Assembly: GCA_942159475.1 (NCBI GenBank)
Contig: OW804096.1
Coordinates: 127,524,941-127,588,940 of the forward strand
Direction: 5' to 3'
Origin: Sthenelais limicola
Taxonomy: Eukaryota; Annelida; Polychaeta; Phyllodocida; Sigalionidae
DNA length: 64,000 nucleotides
Below, one piece after another: positions 1-11,651 of the stretch. The notes under the pieces are model-generated. The model was not told where the DNA came from and ran no database searches. It saw nothing but the letters and a program-made list of their open reading frames with translations. Position 1 is the first letter of the stretch; each line of letters starts with the position of its first letter. The position numbers were made by a program, and so were the translations under genes.

Positions 1-340
1 TGATAATGCATATGAAAGCAAATCTGCTTCGGGGGATCTCCTTATAAACACATAATTGAAGAGAGCTGTTCGTGACCCTGTGTCTGCTGGATAATTTACT
101 CTATCCTCTTGTAGGTCCATGATATTCACACTCTGATCAGAAGGGTCCATGCCAATTTCACAAATCTTGACGACAAGACCTCACAAAAGTACACTCTAAA
201 CGTGGACCTCTTTAAATAATGCGATTATCTTGGAAATTTCCCTTCGTTTTTGTCCTAGGCCAAATCTGGCGTAATTTGAATCTCCGTAATTCTGCTACTG
301 ATAAAGCTAAAGGATTAGGAGATATATTTCCTAAGCTGCA

Positions 341-441
341 GTGTGCGGCAGTGCGTTAAGAGTTGGCACGTCTGGCCGTGTGCGGCAGTGCATGAAGGAG
401 TGTGCGCTCACCTGTGACGGAGTGTGCGCTCACCTGTGACG
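341..441. repeat. Nested tandem repeats in the body next to the tRNA-like head
   Basis: A 22-bp unit is repeated exactly and head to tail at 398-419 and 420-441. A 14-bp unit, GTGTGCGGCAGTGC, occurs exactly at 341-354 and 378-391. The patch is much more GC- and CpG-rich than its surroundings. It may be the body of the SINE whose head is at 470-540. Confidence 0.75.
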
Positions 442-469
442 GTGTGAGAAAGCAGAGAAAAAAAACCTG

Positions 470-540
470 AACATGCTCGGGTTCGATCTAAGAACCTTGG
501 GATTCACAAGCCAGTGTCCTAACCATTACACTACTGAAAC
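470..540 (-). mobile_element. tRNA-derived SINE-like head (degenerate tRNA)
   Basis: Read on the minus strand from 540, the sequence has a pol III A-box-like segment (TAGTGTAATGGTTAG) and, about 35 nt later, a B-box-like ATCGAACCCG. The layout resembles tRNA-Val/Glu/Asp/His heads. The acceptor stem does not close: the 5' GTTTCAG has no 3' partner. The anticodon stem is also mispaired, so it is not a working tRNA. It continues into an A/T-rich linker and a repeat-rich body (341-441), as expected for a tRNA-derived SINE. A tRNA pseudogene is the alternative. Confidence 0.55.
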
Positions 541-572
541 AGCTATCAACATGGCCTCAACTAATCAATCTG

Positions 573-655
573 AATGTGTGTGTGTGAGAGAGAGAGGGAG
601 GAAGAGAGAGAGAAACAGAGAGAGAAAGTAGGGGAGAGGCAGACAGGAGGATTGC
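573..655. repeat. GT then GA purine-rich microsatellite
   Basis: A short (TG)n run passes into an impure (GA)n/(GGA)n tract. A small ORF crossing it (574-822, GTG start) is low-complexity and not a gene. Confidence 0.9.
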
Positions 656-3600
656 AATTGAAAGAAACTAAGAAAGAGATGGGCGGGAAAGGAGAGGAAG
701 AACAGGGAATATTTTTTTTTCAGGAATATATATTGAATATATCCAGGTATATGTGTGATGAGTTACAGGAAAATGTGTCACAATCTCAAAAACTCAAGAA
801 TATTGCTTTCCGCTTTAGATAGCTCATAACTCCCTCAAAATGCGTCCGATCTGAATATAAAAATTATCCCAGAACCCCATGAATGTATGGAAGACAGCCT
901 TGCTTTCAGAATTACAATCGCATCGTTTGTTCCTCCGTATTAAATTATTTCCGTCGGCCGCATCAAGTCGTTCGAAACGATATAAATCACCCGATTCTGT
1001 GGCATATTTTTTTTTTTTCATTTGAGGCCAATTACAATTAAATATATGAGATAAAGAAAGAAAAAACGCAAATATACCCTACCTGGGTGTCTTTATGCGT
1101 TGCCTAAAGGAACCATAAGGGTCTTACTTATAAAGCTTTTATGAAAAAAAATATGTAATAAACATAAGTAAATCATGTAAATACATGAGTGAGTTTGTAT
1201 TGCTTTATTCACCTTATTGTTCGATTTAATTTATTACCAGGTGGGGTAAGAGCATCACATTCTGTTATTTTAAGAGAACGAATAAAAATAAAACTAATGC
1301 AATTTCAGAAGAAAATTATACGTCTGTACATAAAAGAAATAAAAACATTCGACAGCAATATTCCTGTGGAAACCGATAGACAGGGGGAGGGGCCTCCCAG
1401 GTCACAAAACGACTTCTGGTCAGTCCCAGACCCCTGCAACCATTTCATCATCAGAGGTAAGGAATAGAAGAGGGGAAAAAATATAAAATAATACCGATAC
1501 CTATATCCTGACCTTTTACTACTATGAGGAGACTGGGGGCCATTTAATTTCAAAGTTTTTCAAAGTGATTAATTCCCAAGATCTCTTTGTTGGAATATTC
1601 CTATCTTTGGAGGGTTTATTGCTTCTAGTCACATAAATATGTGTACCAAATCCCAAGACATTGCATTGAATATATCATTGCGTTTTGAAGGTTATCGTAT
1701 AGAGTACATTTAGTTACTTTATTAGTAATTGTCCATCATAAATATATCGATCATGGAATATAGAATAATGAAATAATTTGATTTAATTCCTGGTAGGATA
1801 TTCTTCGATTTTCATAATTTTACATTACATTACATTACATACATACACTTCCTCACCAGACACCTATTTCATGCAACAGTGCTACAAGGGAATATGGATT
1901 CATATTCGCACCTAGTTATATTCAGAGAAAGCCTGTATGCAAGGTGTTACTTTTAAAAACAATGGCTAGGCAAGCCTTCCCATTTGGGCGCGCTTGAGTG
2001 ATTGCCTAATCCACGCATTGCGTAAACCCAATGCTTGATACTGCGTAGAATTATATTATATTATAATTACGCAATGGACATCACACACTACGCTATTGCT
2101 TACTAGTTCTAGGGATGTTTCTTAGCGTGTACTACTTCATCTTCTTGCCAAAGTTTCTTTGATCCTGAATTACCATGAATTAGACAAATCTGGTGCGCGA
2201 TTATGGATTTGTATGAAAGATGAATTATAAAGTGTTGTCTTGCCGTTCCAAGTCGAACAAGTTGACTGTTAAATCAAGAGAAAGACATTCATTCACATTG
2301 ATGTTTTACCATGCTGTTCAGTTCTTGTTAATTTAACAATTGTTTGATTAGTGCCGTAAGTAACCAGATATACATCTTTAGATTGATGGATGGATTCTAC
2401 TATCTGTCTGGTATCGGGACTTCATGACTCATTGCAGACCTGATTTATTCTAATCAGTAAGAAAAGATTCAAGCCTGGTTTTGGTGTCTATCTCGAAGTA
2501 TAAGCGTTTTCCAATTGAGTGATCGATGGTCAAAGTTTTAGGCAGTCAATCAGTGTAATGATTACATTTGATTCTGCACCACCATCCTGTCCGAGTATCT
2601 ACTGAAGAAAATCTCCATATTTATGAAGCAATTTTATGCCACACGGGCTTTCAATACGGGTTTCCTCCCTCAGCATGGCCAATCGGAAAGATAATTAGTC
2701 ATACTTCACAGCTCCTCATCAAAAGTATGGTTAAGAATGGAACAGAAGAAGCATGTAAATCGTGAAAGTAAAATCCCAAGGCAAAATAAGATGGGCTTGG
2801 CTAATATTCATCTCGAGTTAACCTCTGCTGCCTTTATTTTAGGAGTTTTCAACTCACAGATGAAAGGCCATTAACTGCTTAATTACTGTTGAATGATGAA
2901 CAAGGGATACGAATTTTGTCATCAGGTTTATATCTATAGATAATTATTTCCACAACATTACGCTCCAACACATCCGTGGAGGATAAACAATCTGTTGTAA
3001 ATGTATTTTTAATATGATATTGGGCTCTGATGAATGAAAATAAATACAGGAAAAGTATAAAAGTTTACGTGTAAGAGCAAGCCGCGGGTGTAGGGTCTTT
3101 TTAATACAGCAAACCTAGTATATAGGTATAAAATAATGGTATGTAAAAATTGTATTCACTGTATAATTCACACAAATAATATTTGGTGATTCGCTAATTG
3201 AGTATAAAGTAAACACTTTATTAACTATAATGTTGTACTTGTATAATTTAAATCAGGCTATTCTGAGAATATTTATGCTTGATGTATAAAAATGTCTATC
3301 AGTCGTGAATAAGATATTTACAAAAAAAGGAAAATAAAAAGCAACCAACAGCTCCATGTCCAATAGCCATTGGGTCAATGGCTGATCTGATTACTGAGTT
3401 GGTCTCACGGCGTCCCTAACACATTGCTCAATGTTCTTGTTCACTAAAGCTGTCATGACCTTTCCTGCCCCATGATTCCTGCCAGTCTAAACCATGGACA
3501 TCGACATGACTAGGAAACATCAGTATTCTTCTTTTTGCACATTTGGTTAAGCTATAGGACTCCTGTGGCGTGTTGCAATGGTACAAAGAATCAGTTTGAT

Positions 3601-6554
3601 GTTGTTTTGGTTTGATTTGTTTTGGCATATTAAAATGAATAGAGCAAGAAGATTATTTTTAAATCAGAAATGAAAAATGAGAAAACACCTCGATTGACTA
3701 GCTATTTGACAGCAGGCTTTCGCTATAAATAATGTCCGGCAGAATTGACAGAAAGTATGTTACCTTGATTGATGGCTAGACCAAATGGTCTTAGGATGAT
3801 GGCAGTCCAAACGGTATTTCAGGCAGGTCTGTTAGGAAGCAGGAAGACACCAACATAAGTTTCCTCTTTAGATTGCCAAGCACGAACAGATATTGATTTC
3901 TCATGACTATATACTACACAACTTCAAGCATTTGGGGTAAGATTTGGTGTAAGATGAAATTGGTCTTCTGGTGTAGGGAATCTTTTCCAAAGGGACACTT
4001 CCACCTGGACACAGAATATGTCGAAGAAATAATGTACACATCTAATATTTAAACGTGCCCCTTAAAATTGGCGTATAAGATAAAACAAAATTGGATTGGG
4101 TAAGACCATCTTCAGTTTGGTTTTAATCATCATAGAATAAAATAACGGGTTAAGAGTGACACAAGGATAAAAGTAAATCAAGAGAGTTGAGATCTGTTTG
4201 GACCTGTTTCATAACAAGTCCTTACTTATTTAGTATCCTTCCTCATAAGTTATAGTTAGTTATGTTTCCTTGCTGGCGAGGAACTTTAATAAAGGAATTT
4301 GCTATACTCACACACAATTCTGTTTTTTTTTATTCCTACAGTAGAAATGTTCTATCTAAGCAAGGAAAAATAGCTTACTAAAGGGTCTTGTCCACTAAGC
4401 CGATTCCCATGCGATTTTGCACCACAGAGGACTCTTTTACACTATCAAACTATATCCTCTGATTCCAATTTCTTATCTTCTTATTCCTGCGGATTTGAAG
4501 GCAATAGGGGCCTTTTTAGTTACAACAAGCCATGGTAGGGTGATCCAGACCTGCATTAAATACGCCAATGATATCATCATATTCCAGATTACTCAATATC
4601 TGTAAATTGGATTTCTAGCTGCGCATGTGCAAGGGAATCGATCATAGAACTAATTTGCGCCATTTTATTTTATTTTCGGTCAGACTGTCCCCACCTCTAT
4701 TTTCTTCTATGGATTGTTGTATTCAGACCAATGGATAAACTGTAGGACCTCACATGTTACAGGATAGTTCAGGGTGGGGTATCTATAATAGGCCTGCCTC
4801 GAGTCATATATAGTTTAATAAATGAAAATCAAGAAAGGAATATATATCAAACTAGGTACTATAGCTGAGGATTACTTAGAGTCTGAGAAATGAATGTTTC
4901 CTTTCGCTATGTGCCACCAAGCTAACTTTGTGTCCATGACATTTTGCAGCGTTGGCTAAGTATTTCGCAGACATACACAGTAAAATAGTTCAGCCCATGT
5001 ATGTGAAAGGAAATGTTAACATCGTATCAATATGTATCCGAAGACAAATTATTTGGAAATTCAAAGGGTTCTTTTGAATCTGAATGACAAAAAACAACTT
5101 TCTTTAATACAAATCATTTATTTGTCAACATATCGTTACTTACTTTACAACATTGCTTATGTCCGTTTAAAAACATGTTAACAAATATCACATATTTCCG
5201 ATCAGTTTTTCATGATAACCAATGTATTTAACGTAAATTAAAGCTCCATGGTACAACAAAGGATATAAACAAGTTTTATCATTGATCCCAATATTGTTAT
5301 TGCCTCGGGATGCAATAGACCATTTTTTGTTAAATCAAAACGAATATTTAAGTATACATAACTGTCTTAAGGCAATATTAACTGCAAAACTTCTCACCCA
5401 CTATCTCGAAACACAACCATTTCCTAATAGTGATATGATACGTTTGTATGTTCATAGAATATCAGTAACACAAACAAACTGCCACTGCCAGGGGTGGAAA
5501 AACTAAGCAAACATACATCATGTGCTGGATGTGTGTCCATATTCATAACAGCTCCAGGCTTCGTTGTATCGTATAGTAAACATACCCGATCTTGTTTCCA
5601 AATCACTAGTCCTTTTGATTCATTAACGATTGCGACGATAATAACCTCAATATGATATTTTGTATTTCAAAGAAGCAGTAATATTCTAGAGATTTATGTT
5701 ACTTCGTGAATAACCAAAATTCTTTCACCCTCTTAAAACAATGCATTTATCATGCAGGCTAATTAATTTATATAATTGGAAGGGACATTCAACATATCCG
5801 ACGATTTGAGAGCCTTTAATTATCGTAGAGATGTAAAGATTTAAACGTTTCCCTGAACACGGTTGGGTATAAAGTTCTTGATGAATGCTCAAAGACCAAA
5901 TAGCATTAATCTGAATAGACCATATTAGCCTCTCCTCCCACATAATTCCCCATACATACTGGTATGCATTTTTCATAAGTCTGTAACAATAACGATGATA
6001 TAGCTGTATATCCTGACTGAGCTGCCAAGCATATACAATCGCAAAATCTTAATATTTATAACAGATTTCTCAGAGTTTCTTTCCGTTTACAACACAAAAA
6101 CATCTTATACAATAATCATCATTAGTAAATACCCAGCCAACAATAATTAACATTTTTCTATAATGGTATCCATTTCCTTTAGCGGGAAAACAAAACAAAT
6201 AGCTGCAATGTACATGTTCTATGAGCATATGTAGGTACAATGATGTTTAATATGCAAAGGTTTTTGACGATATATCCCTGTATATTGGCAATACACAGGT
6301 TGAACAATTATATGCGAATATGCAACGTATCACAAAATATCATATTGTCCATCTTTGTTTATATGGTTTCTTGTTTTAAATATCCCTTAAAAGTTGAAAG
6401 GTTTAGAGATGCAACGTTTAATTCACATTCATTTAATTCCATTAATGTTGAGACGTTATTATCCACGAAGGAAAAGACAGGTATACGGTGTTACCTTTTA
6501 AAAAGCTCTCCGCATATTCATTATACTTAATGAAAATTAACCACTCTCTACATC

Positions 6555-6720
6555 GGGAGATAATAATAATAACAATAACAGATTTTTATTTCCAAGTCAC
6601 ATTTACAGTAAGTGTTATACAATGTAATGTTAAATTAAATTAGAATGAATCATGGAAATTGGAGTGGTCTCTGTGAACCTCACAGCTCTTCCAAGCACCC
6701 CTAATGTCCATACAATTCTG
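6555..6720 (-). mobile_element. 3' tail of a non-LTR retroelement or SINE (minus strand)
   Basis: On the minus strand the sequence ends in GGAAATAAAAATCTG followed by TTATTG/TTATTATTATT repeats. This A-rich signal plus short microsatellite tail is typical of the 3' ends of CR1-like and related non-LTR elements and of SINEs that borrow them. About 100-150 nt upstream look like element-derived 3' UTR. I could not place a 5' boundary or a coding remnant. Confidence 0.4.
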
Positions 6721-6854
6721 CAAGTTAAGAAATGGTTTCAGTTTCCACCGAGGGGCGTGAACTACAATGATCGGATTAATAAATAGTATCAGTGACGTTT
6801 AGTATTTCTTTTGCATGATACATTAGACAATATTAAAATGATATGCCCAGATAC

Positions 6855-6860
6855 TTTATT
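6855..6860 (-). other. Candidate poly(A) signal (AATAAA) for the beta-helix gene
   Basis: This is the first canonical AATAAA I found on the minus strand after the TAG at 7452-7454, about 590 nt into the presumed 3' UTR. No ATTAAA was seen between them. Chance occurrence is likely in this AT-rich sequence. Confidence 0.3.
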
Positions 6861-7451
6861 TTGCTTCACAAACCTTTGATATTAGAACAGTCCCTCATCC
6901 CGCTACATATAAAACACTCATGGTACAGTTTTAACTTGTTCTAATATCCATATTATAAAACTGATATTTAGAAGTTGAATTCTTTGTAGGCAAGCGGTTC
7001 TAAGTGTTACACAAGCAAAATGCTATCTTCACAATTCATAAATTGAATTAATTATTAATTGTAATGAACAACTTTGTACATCTACACTCTTGTGTTACCG
7101 AATGCTTTACGTCCAACATATTTTCCCAAAGCTTCTCTCAAAGACTTTTGGATCATTGGTCAACGTATACGTGATATTATGGCATTAAAACGAAACTGTC
7201 GACCATATGAACCTCGTGATATGAGGCCTAGTGCTTCAATGTCTTATTGAATAAAACGAAACGTTAAAATGCCCATGTAAACTATGGCGTAAATATTTCC
7301 ATCAAAATCAGGGGAATATGTTAGTTGGATATGGCCAATTTTCAATGAATCAGTTTTCGAGGAATAATTCGTTCGCTTGATTGATATAGTATCCATAAAG
7401 ATACACATCAAACTGACCACACTATAGTCTCTTCTTACATTACCTTTGTGT

Positions 7452-10400
7452 CTACTTATTTTTATTTTTCCCAATGCAAGCACAGATACCAAACGTTAAT
7501 TTGATAAGTAGGGCTAGAATAACAACACACATAATCACAAGTGGTAACCAAAGCATGAGCAAATTCTCTGTTTCATTCATTACTTTCATCAATACTTTAT
7601 TTGGACCTTGGGGAACGTACTCGGCAGCTTCAAATCCGGCCCTGACTAGATTAATACCACCCACAACCATCATGGCGGACAATGACGCACTTCCGGCAAT
7701 GTTAGCTCGAGAGTCCTTGTAGGGATGTACATGTACATGGTGAAGCAAGTAGAGAAAACATACAAAAAGCATGCCCAGGACCCTAATCAACGAGTTATTC
7801 ACGAAGGTAAATATGAGAAAGAGGATTAGTCTCCTACCAATAAGCACTCCGGCCCAGCACTCAGGACCTATGTATTTACTTTGAATGTCTTTGAAAGGCA
7901 TTTGAAGCACTTTGTACACAGCTTCGGTCTCAGGTGACATCTGTGTTTCCTCAGTGGGCACAAGGCGCGAACGTCTCCTCAGTCTAATTATGACCCAGAC
8001 AAGAATAAATGGTAGGGGGAGCATACAGGCCATGAAGAAATGCGGCAAGCCAATAACATTGTCCTTGAGCAACCCGGGGCCCATTAGGAGAACAAAACAA
8101 AAGGGCACAATGCAGCATAAAGAATAGGCGATGACACCGTATTGCCAATACTGGTAGCAAGTAACTTGTCCGTCGATAAAGAGCACATGATCGTAGCTTA
8201 CAGGAACACAGTTGAGTAAGGTGAAGGCTGTGGTGGCGAGTCTTTGATACATAAACAATAAAGCCAACATAAATCCTGTGGTCAGTCGCACGATCAGTGT
8301 GTTGTTGTTGTTTCCACTATTCCTATCTTGTGCTGTACTACGTCTGTATGACAATGAATAACACTTGGCAAATATGTACAAAAAGCCGAACAGCAGTAGT
8401 ACGTAAGGAACGAGGAGGGTTTTAATGAGTAACTTCTGCCAAGATTGCAATCCTGGTAGAAGGCAAACGTTGTCCACAAAGTGGGCCACTTCTAGTCTGA
8501 ATTTAAAAAATCCGAGGATAACTGCTCTCAGATAGGACCACTTTTTGGACTCATTCTGTGTTGAGACTGTCTTGACGTTAAAGAGAAGAGCATCCTGGAA
8601 ATAATAGAGAAGAATGATGAGGAAAACTGCGCCTTGGTCAGGGGCTGGTTCCGCTGGCGGTGAAGTCTCTTTGGGGCAGTCTTCCTCAAGCTCCTCTCCT
8701 CCCCCATCTTGAAGAGCCTGAGTAGAGTCTGCCTGTGTTTCAATATCTGATGTTAGTTCATGATGCTCATGCCCTTTCAAGTCGTCAGAGTGACCGTTAA
8801 GCATACCGTTCTCTCGGCAGTAACCACGGTCTGGGGTAGATTGCTTCTTTCTACGCCTGGGGCAGTAGCCTTGTTGACATTGTGCTGGCCGTGAGAAAAT
8901 AAATTCTCGAATGTCTTTCTGAAATAGGAGGAACATGGCGTAGAGGATCCCCAGTCCGGCTGAGAAAGGCCAGATCCAGATAGGCCCACACGTGTCATTT
9001 GATACACAAAGGGAGGAGAATAAAGCTTCAGAATAATTGCCCCTGCATTTAGAACATAGTCTTCCTTCTCGATTGGTGGCACAGGTATTGAAAGAGTTAC
9101 ATCTCTTTTGAGCACATGCGTACCCCTTCGGACTGAGCTGGAATTTAATACCGCCCTCGTGGGGATAGCCCCAGAAGTTGGGCAGAGCTCTGATAGTCTG
9201 GTCACATTCTGCTCCATAAGGGCATTCCATGCAATGTATATCATGATAGTCGTATGTGCCGTGAAAGTCTGAGTTTGGACTTTCGCCATTAATCATTAAC
9301 GTAAAATATTCATTGACTCCCTGGTCTAGTTTGTAATGAAGGTATCCCCTATCGGTACTATATTTATGTCTGGGGCAGGACTCACAGAAGTATGATAGCT
9401 GGTCAAGCATATAAGAGCGCCTAAGCCCTACAAAGGGAGTCACCCCGTAAGCGGAGGTGTTCATAATACGTAGGCGATGACCAATGGGACACTGGAGTGT
9501 GATATCATGTACCGCCATTGACCAATGTTCCCCACTATGCTGCAAAACGGATATGTGATTATTTGAGCTTTTTACCACCAATGTACTGCCATTTGTCATT
9601 ATTTTCCCATTAGAGTAGAGGATATCGCCTTGAGATGCATGATGATGATCGGGAGAGTTGGAAAACCAGACATCTTCTAATTTAAGTGTTGCAATCCGGT
9701 CTACAAATACAGCGCCTCCGAGTAGGCGGGCTGTATTATTTTTTAATGTACATTTTCGAAGTGTAATATCACCCTTTTGAACGCGCATGGCTCCTCCTTT
9801 CCCTATTAAACTAATGGAACCTTTACAACATTTTGAATGGATCTGAACTTCATCCCCGACGACTGCGAAATGGTCCCCTTCATTAAGAACTTGTGCTACT
9901 CGAAAATTGCCAGCTGCATTATTTTCGAAATGGGAATTCGACACCGTCATGGATCGGTTTGTCAAAACTAATATCCCAGCACCTGCATGCATGGCTATAT
10001 TGTTTCTAAATATGCAGTTATCAACGAAAACATTTTCTAGCGTCCCCTGTAGAGTTAGCCCCCTTTCATTATTTTCAAAAACTGTATTAAAAACGTGTAT
10101 TCTTATATCATTGCCATCGTCGTCGAATGTATTCTTATTACTCATTAGCCTGACCAGCAAACTAGCTTCGAAAATGTTCATAACGCTTGATATGGGATTA
10201 ACATGGTATTGATCTCTGAAAACACAATTGTCCACAGTGACATTTCCGTCAACTATGTTGCCTAATGTTATCGTTGCCCCTCCGTGAACCGGGATCTCAT
10301 TGGGGAAGTTAGCAAATGTCACCCACAAAATTTTAATATCGACAGGTGTGGATGCTCTGAGGGCAAGCTTTGTGTGTCTGAGTTCGCAGTGAGATATTAT

Positions 10401-11443
10401 GAACCTTCTGAATTTCCCAGCCACCTTTATTTCTCCAGTTGGGGCGCAGTCTCCTCCTGCTGCGCAATATGTCTTGCCATGCCATTCTGATTGGTTGATA
10501 CTCGCTGTCACGTGGGAGGCAAGGGCAGAATAAAAATGCAGACGGGCGTCTTCGAAGCTGCATAATGACATCTCTAAACTCACATCAGTAAGAACAATTT
10601 TGAGCCCCCAGAATACTATGTTTTCGATTTGGATAGCAACGCCGGAATTCTCGGACATGATACGCAGGGAGGAGTCATCATTGTTTAAGCTGTTGGCACA
10701 GCTGACCACTGCCCTCCCTCCGTCACCTTTGATGGCAAAGGAAAAGTCTATTTTCACACTTAGATCTTCGCAAATTGTGAAGGGAGATTCTCTGGTCCCT
10801 TCTGCCTTCAGTAATATTACATCTCCTTCTCCCAGCTGAGGGAGGACCTTCTGCAAGGTCCTGCAGGGTGACCCTTCGTGGTGACCACACTCATCATCGT
10901 CATTGCCTTGAATTCCTACGTGCCACGTGACCGGAACTCGTGAAGTAGTTTCTGGTGTGAAGTAGCTTGGTGGGATGGTTGCTCTGGAGTGGCCTCCGTT
11001 TTCTGAAAATAACAAGAAGAAGGGAACTTTAAAATTGATAATCACAGCATAATATGAAGCATGTTTTAAGGAAACTTGACTACGTGAGGATCATTACATT
11101 TGTGAGGATTCATTATGGTCGCATTATTAGTGAGTAGGCCTACATTTTGAAGGCGCTCTCGCTCTTTCCCTCTAATTATGAAATGGAATTCGACATCTAT
11201 TTCACCTATCGATTCGGCCTGGCGCATCAACCATCGCAGAAAAATGGAATAAAACTCTTTAAAATGTTGTGAAACGTGATGCTGAGCACGTAGACTATCT
11301 TTACCGTGACAATTTCTGGTTTGATCTGGTTTCTTATCACTATTGCCAGGCTTAAGCGCATAACAGCTAATTGTGATTGCACTGATATTGAAATAATTGA
11401 GCCAACATAATATAAGCAGGAGTAACAACGAATGCCTATCCAT
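7452..11443 (-). CDS. Secreted/membrane protein: signal peptide, parallel beta-helix ectodomain, Cys-rich stalk, about nine TM helices (2 exons, 1229 aa)
   Basis: Seen: joining 11443-11305 to 11002-7452 gives 1230 codons ending in TAG. Residues 1-22 are a signal peptide. Residues 72-116 resemble the opening strand of pectin-lyase-like folds (G-x-D, a P-C-R-T-L turn, then G-D-V-I-L-L). Residues 240-500 carry beta-helix turns with FENN/FRNN and GAGI, GGAM and GGAV motifs like chlamydial Pmp repeats. Residues 551-718 are Cys-rich (CESC, MECPYGAEC, GRLCSKC). Hydrophobic spans lie near 720-740, 837-855, 904-926, 949-970, 1000-1021, 1035-1053, 1104-1135, 1147-1167 and 1192-1219. At least eight N-glycosylation sequons all lie in the ectodomain. 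A 96-residue loop (741-836), basic then acidic, follows the first span. Inferred: a plasma-membrane protein with a large adhesive or ligand-binding ectodomain. Family knowledge: similar architectures recur in marine invertebrates, function unknown. A receptor or channel role is possible but unproven. Confidence 0.85.
11003..11304 (-). other. Intron 1 of the beta-helix gene (302 nt, phase 1)
   Basis: The donor is GTAAAG at 11304-11299. The acceptor is a long pyrimidine tract ending TTATTTTCAG at 11003. The intron is phase 1 and the join preserves one reading frame through 1230 codons. Exon 1 reads into the intron without a stop until TAA at 11066, so an unspliced message would encode a 125-residue secreted product ending in intron sequence. 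The splice is inferred from sequence only; RNA reads spanning 11305/11002 would settle it. Confidence 0.72.
11305..11443 (-). CDS. Exon 1 (coding part): signal peptide exon of the beta-helix gene
   Basis: The first in-frame ATG is at 11443-11441, with A at -3 and G at +4, a good eukaryotic start context. It opens a short basic N-region, a Leu-rich core (LLLLLILCW) and a likely cleavage near residue 22. The open frame extends upstream only to a TTG, which is not a plausible start. Translation continues for 46 codons plus one base to a donor, CACG|GTAAAG, at 11305/11304. The left-over G joins AA of exon 2 to make a Glu codon. This start is preferred over the GTG at 11045 because exon 2 has no upstream in-frame ATG before a TGA near 11089, and because the ectodomain needs a signal peptide. 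The alternative AATA|GTGATA donor is also in phase but weaker. Confidence 0.75.
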
Positions 11444-11643
11444 ATTAACAGTCAATATAAAGATTCATATCTATTCTGGCAAAGGGTATGAGAATATCAC
11501 CTAAGATCATGTAACTTATTGTAAGATCTGCCAGTATTCGCGCAAATGATTCATGAAAAGAAATCCGTTCATTCGTTATTGGTCTTATTGGAATGACAAA
11601 TCATAGTATCTGTAATATAGCAATAGGTGATAGCGATACAGTC

Positions 11644-11651
11644 TTTTTATA
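11644..11651 (-). promoter_or_regulatory. TATA-like box upstream of the beta-helix gene
   Basis: The minus strand reads TATAAAAA here, about 200 nt upstream of the ATG at 11443. A start site about 30 nt downstream, near 11618-11622, would give a 5' UTR of roughly 170-180 nt. Such a motif is expected by chance in AT-rich DNA, so its position relative to the signal-peptide exon is the only support. Confidence 0.35.

Larger units (their letters stand above)
1..7451. other. Intergenic stretch, 3' of the beta-helix gene
   Basis: Apart from the SINE-like unit, the GT/GA tract and the retroelement tail near 6.6 kb, I see no gene. Open frames are all under 100 codons, AT-rich and unlike known proteins. 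A (TACAT)n microsatellite lies at 1821-1845. A canonical donor-like AGAG|GTAAGG occurs at about 1453 on the plus strand without any supported exon. The last part, up to 7451, is presumably the 3' UTR of the minus-strand gene. Confidence 0.6.

Noticed and set aside
1440..1475. AGAG|GTAAGG donor-like site after an open frame at 1189
   Set aside because: The upstream frame starts at GTG and has no homology or plausible acceptor; strong donor-like sites occur by chance.
3365..3383. 8-bp inverted repeat AGCCATTG/CAATGGCT
   Set aside because: It is too short to be significant in 64 kb.
8777..9289. 170-codon minus-strand frame overlapping the large exon
   Set aside because: It is an alternate frame of the 1197-codon open exon. 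The beta-helix, Cys and TM pattern is in the other frame.
7474..10839. Plus-strand frames opposite the main exon (7474-7722, 7912-8127, 9907-10212, 10284-10490, 10600-10839)
   Set aside because: They are antisense shadows of a long coding exon, with no start context or motif of their own.
11003..11045. Hydrophobic IINFKVPFFLLF read from GTG as a possible signal peptide
   Set aside because: It is the polypyrimidine tract of the splice acceptor read as codons. GTG is not a plausible eukaryotic start and no in-frame ATG exists.
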